Of a stretch of DNA of 34,390 bases, positions 33,023-34,390 are shown in pieces. A program made the position numbers and the translations under genes. Position 1 is the stretch's first letter, and each line of letters opens with the position of its first letter. Origin of the DNA: an uncultured Oleiphilus sp. (GTDB lineage: Bacteria > Pseudomonadota > Gammaproteobacteria > Pseudomonadales > Oleiphilaceae); contig CAJWAD010000026.1 of NCBI GenBank assembly GCA_913020245.1, forward strand, positions 1 to 34,390, in the 5' to 3' direction. Under the pieces are notes generated by a model that worked only from the letters and a program-made list of their open reading frames with translations, made no database searches and was not told the DNA's origin.

Positions 33023-33603
33023 CGAAGTTTTTTTATGTGCGAAGATGATGTTTAGTTTCGAGTATTTCTTACGTTGCACTGATCTTTTTCAAATTCAATT
33101 CGTTACTTAATTGATCGTTTGTTGTTTCGCAGTTTCTATTCGTTTTGTGACGCTCATCTCATCTTTAATTCATTCAGAAAAATCACGACTAAAACGTTGT
33201 AAATTTATGTTACCGTCGGAAAAGATGGAATTTGTGATAATGGGTGCCAAGATTTTAATCTGAGTGCGCCGCCAAGCACAGGGAATGTTTTCTTTATTAA
33301 GCCCCCTAAACTGCATATATCACCACGATGTCTGGACATTTTGTTCGAGTGATAACCATTTATTCTTAATAATTTTAAAAAAAATCGAATATACCTAAAA
33401 TTGGTGATTCGAAATAATTCTAAATGTTTTAAATTGTTAAAAATTGTGATGTATACCTGTCACAGTAAAATTTTTAGCGTTCTTAGGGGCACAAAACGTC
33501 TCTTTTAATGACGCTCATGCTAGCGAGTAGCCTTAACAGATTTTAGTTTGGAAACGCCCGGTAGCCAAAAGGAAAATAACAAAACAGCTAGGAGCTCATT
33601 CCA
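33023..33603. other. AT-rich 580-base intergenic region before the adhesin
   Basis: No gene in either strand has a start, ribosome site and recognisable product. 33361-33475 is extremely AT-rich. It contains an inverted repeat TCGAAT/ATTCGA (33385-33390 and 33407-33412) and TGTGA/TCACA (33445-33449 and 33460-33464) separated by ten bases. The last 100 bases before the adhesin are GC-richer and may be a structured leader; AGGAG at 33590-33594 is the adhesin's ribosome site. No promoter pair is convincing. Confidence 0.5.
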
Positions 33604-34390
33604 ATGTCGAATCCGATTGCAAACAACGACGTTTTTTCTGTGGATGCTGGTTTAAAGAACGGCATCATGGCCTTTGGCTCACCTTATTTTGGTAACGGTG
33701 ATAGCCTGCTTCAAAATGATACTGACGCTGACGGTGATGCTTTGAATATTACTGAGGTGAACGGTCAGACGCTCAAAAAAAATAAATGGACTGATTTCGA
33801 GGGCTCTGACGGTGGAACCTTTAGGTTGCTATCGAATGGAGCAATGATTTTTTCGTCGGATATTGGTTTTGACGATTTATATGTCGGTGAGACACGCGAG
33901 ACTTCAGTCACGTATACGGTTGCCGACGCCAATGGGAATACGTCTCAAGCAACGGTGACAGTTACTGTAAACGGCACAAAGCCTGCCGCGGCTATTAAAC
34001 CTGTTGATGAAACACAAGTAACGACACAAGACGATGAAATAAACGAAGGCGCTGGCGCTTTGTTTGCGAACGATGGTGGCAATGTTAGCGGTGCGAGTGT
34101 AGTGGCGATCAACGGTGAATCGTCTGAAGTTGGGCAAATCGTAGCCGGCTCCCAAGGTGGTCAATTCATTTTGAATACGGACGGTTCGTATAGTTTTAAC
34201 CCAAGCGGTGAATTCTCGTACTTAAAAGCGGGCGAGTCGGTTGTCACCGAAGTCACTTATAGTCTGCAGGATTCAAGTGGCGCTGTATTTGACGCTACGG
34301 TGAGTGTCGCGGTTGACGGGATTGATGACGCAGTGGTTGCGGTTGACGATAGTTTTAGTATTCAGGCGGGTGCAAATAAACAACTTACCA
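33604..34390 (+). CDS. Large tandem-repeat surface adhesin, N-terminal part (runs off the window)
   Basis: ATG at 33604 with AGGAG nine bases upstream opens a frame that has no stop through the window end (262 codons visible). After a short N-terminus without a classical signal peptide, cadherin-like/VCBS-type modules follow: SLLQNDTDADGDALNITEVNGQ (about residues 36-57) is the characteristic calcium-binding linker, VTYTVADANGNTSQATVTVTV a module end, then ALFANDGG...GGQFILNTDGSYSFNPSG...VTYSLQDSSGAVFDATVSVAVDG and the beginning of another module (VVAVDDSFSI). Such proteins are usually thousands of residues long, exported by type I secretion via a C-terminal signal, and serve attachment or biofilm. 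The absence of a signal peptide agrees. Confidence 0.85.
   Translation, partial: MSNPIANNDVFSVDAGLKNGIMAFGSPYFGNGDSLLQNDTDADGDALNITEVNGQTLKKNKWTDFEGSDGGTFRLLSNGAMIFSSDIGFDDLYVGETRETSVTYTVADANGNTSQATVTVTVNGTKPAAAIKPVDETQVTTQDDEINEGAGALFANDGGNVSGASVVAINGESSEVGQIVAGSQGGQFILNTDGSYSFNPSGEFSYLKAGESVVTEVTYSLQDSSGAVFDATVSVAVDGIDDAVVAVDDSFSIQAGANKQLT

Noticed and set aside
33445-33464. CRP-like TGTGA...TCACA site before the adhesin
   Set aside because: The half-sites are ten bases apart instead of six, so it is not a canonical CRP site.
33475-33603. Possible c-di-GMP (GEMM) riboswitch in the adhesin leader
   Set aside because: Such elements occur before adhesins, but the conserved GEMM core sequences could not be found here.
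1-34390. CRISPR arrays, insertion sequences, integrases or prophage genes
   Set aside because: No regularly spaced repeats, transposase or integrase motifs were seen in any frame.

Overview
The window (34,390 bases, roughly mid-40s % GC by eye) looks like chromosome of a marine-type gammaproteobacterium, closest in gene content to the Pseudomonadales/Cellvibrionales/Oceanospirillales range. Evidence: a tesA-ybbA-ybbP block, a full ccmABCDEFGHI cytochrome c maturation operon, the mtaD-ubiG-mupP gene order known from Pseudomonas with a yciK-type gene nearby, a Pseudomonas-type isocitrate lyase of 530 residues, and large RTX/tandem-repeat exoproteins at both ends. I cannot name the genus.

Layout. 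1-3214 is an accessory, toxin-like region: the end of an RTX calcium-binding protein, a very short RHS-core protein with its own signal peptide and a C-terminal toxin-like domain, a probable immunity gene behind a Shine-Dalgarno-sequestering hairpin and a 9-codon mini-ORF, a GC-rich palindromic island, and a frameshifted orphan nuclease-toxin remnant. It stops at the 3' end of tRNA-Asn (3215-3290, minus). 3441-9778 is housekeeping: YheT-type hydrolase, tesA divergent from ybbA/ybbP with overlapping start codons, a Crp/Fnr regulator and an Mpo1-like membrane protein behind a leader with three inverted repeats. 10180-11190 is an orphan periplasmic solute-binding protein with a clear terminator. 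11391-18611 is the nine-gene ccm operon. 18667-20076 (minus) is the most unusual gene: a PhnX-like HAD domain fused to a PhnZ-like HD domain, with catalytic residues missing in both halves. 20355-23178 holds 3-hydroxyacyl-CoA dehydrogenase, iron-dependent alcohol dehydrogenase and a DUF411 lipoprotein. 23190-28613 holds a yciK-type SDR, an SRPBCC protein, a receiver protein with a C-terminal membrane anchor, and the mupP-ubiG-mtaD operon. 28701-32268 holds an acyl-CoA dehydrogenase and isocitrate lyase. 32459-33022 is a possible ADP-ribosyltransferase-fold protein, and 33604 to the end is the start of a large tandem-repeat adhesin, open at the window edge.

How genes work together. The ccm operon covers haem export and loading (A-E), apocytochrome thiol handling (G, H) and ligation (F, H, I). 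mtaD, ubiG and mupP share salvage/repair logic: UbiG makes S-adenosylhomocysteine, MtaD-type enzymes deaminate such thio-nucleosides, and MupP recycles cell-wall sugar. The acyl-CoA dehydrogenase, hydroxyacyl-CoA dehydrogenase and isocitrate lyase fit growth on fatty acids or C2 units. Best candidates for new biology are the doubly degenerate PhnX-PhnZ fusion, the coupled toxin/immunity arrangement, the membrane-anchored receiver and the ART-like protein. All comparisons with families are from memory of their motifs; no database search was run.
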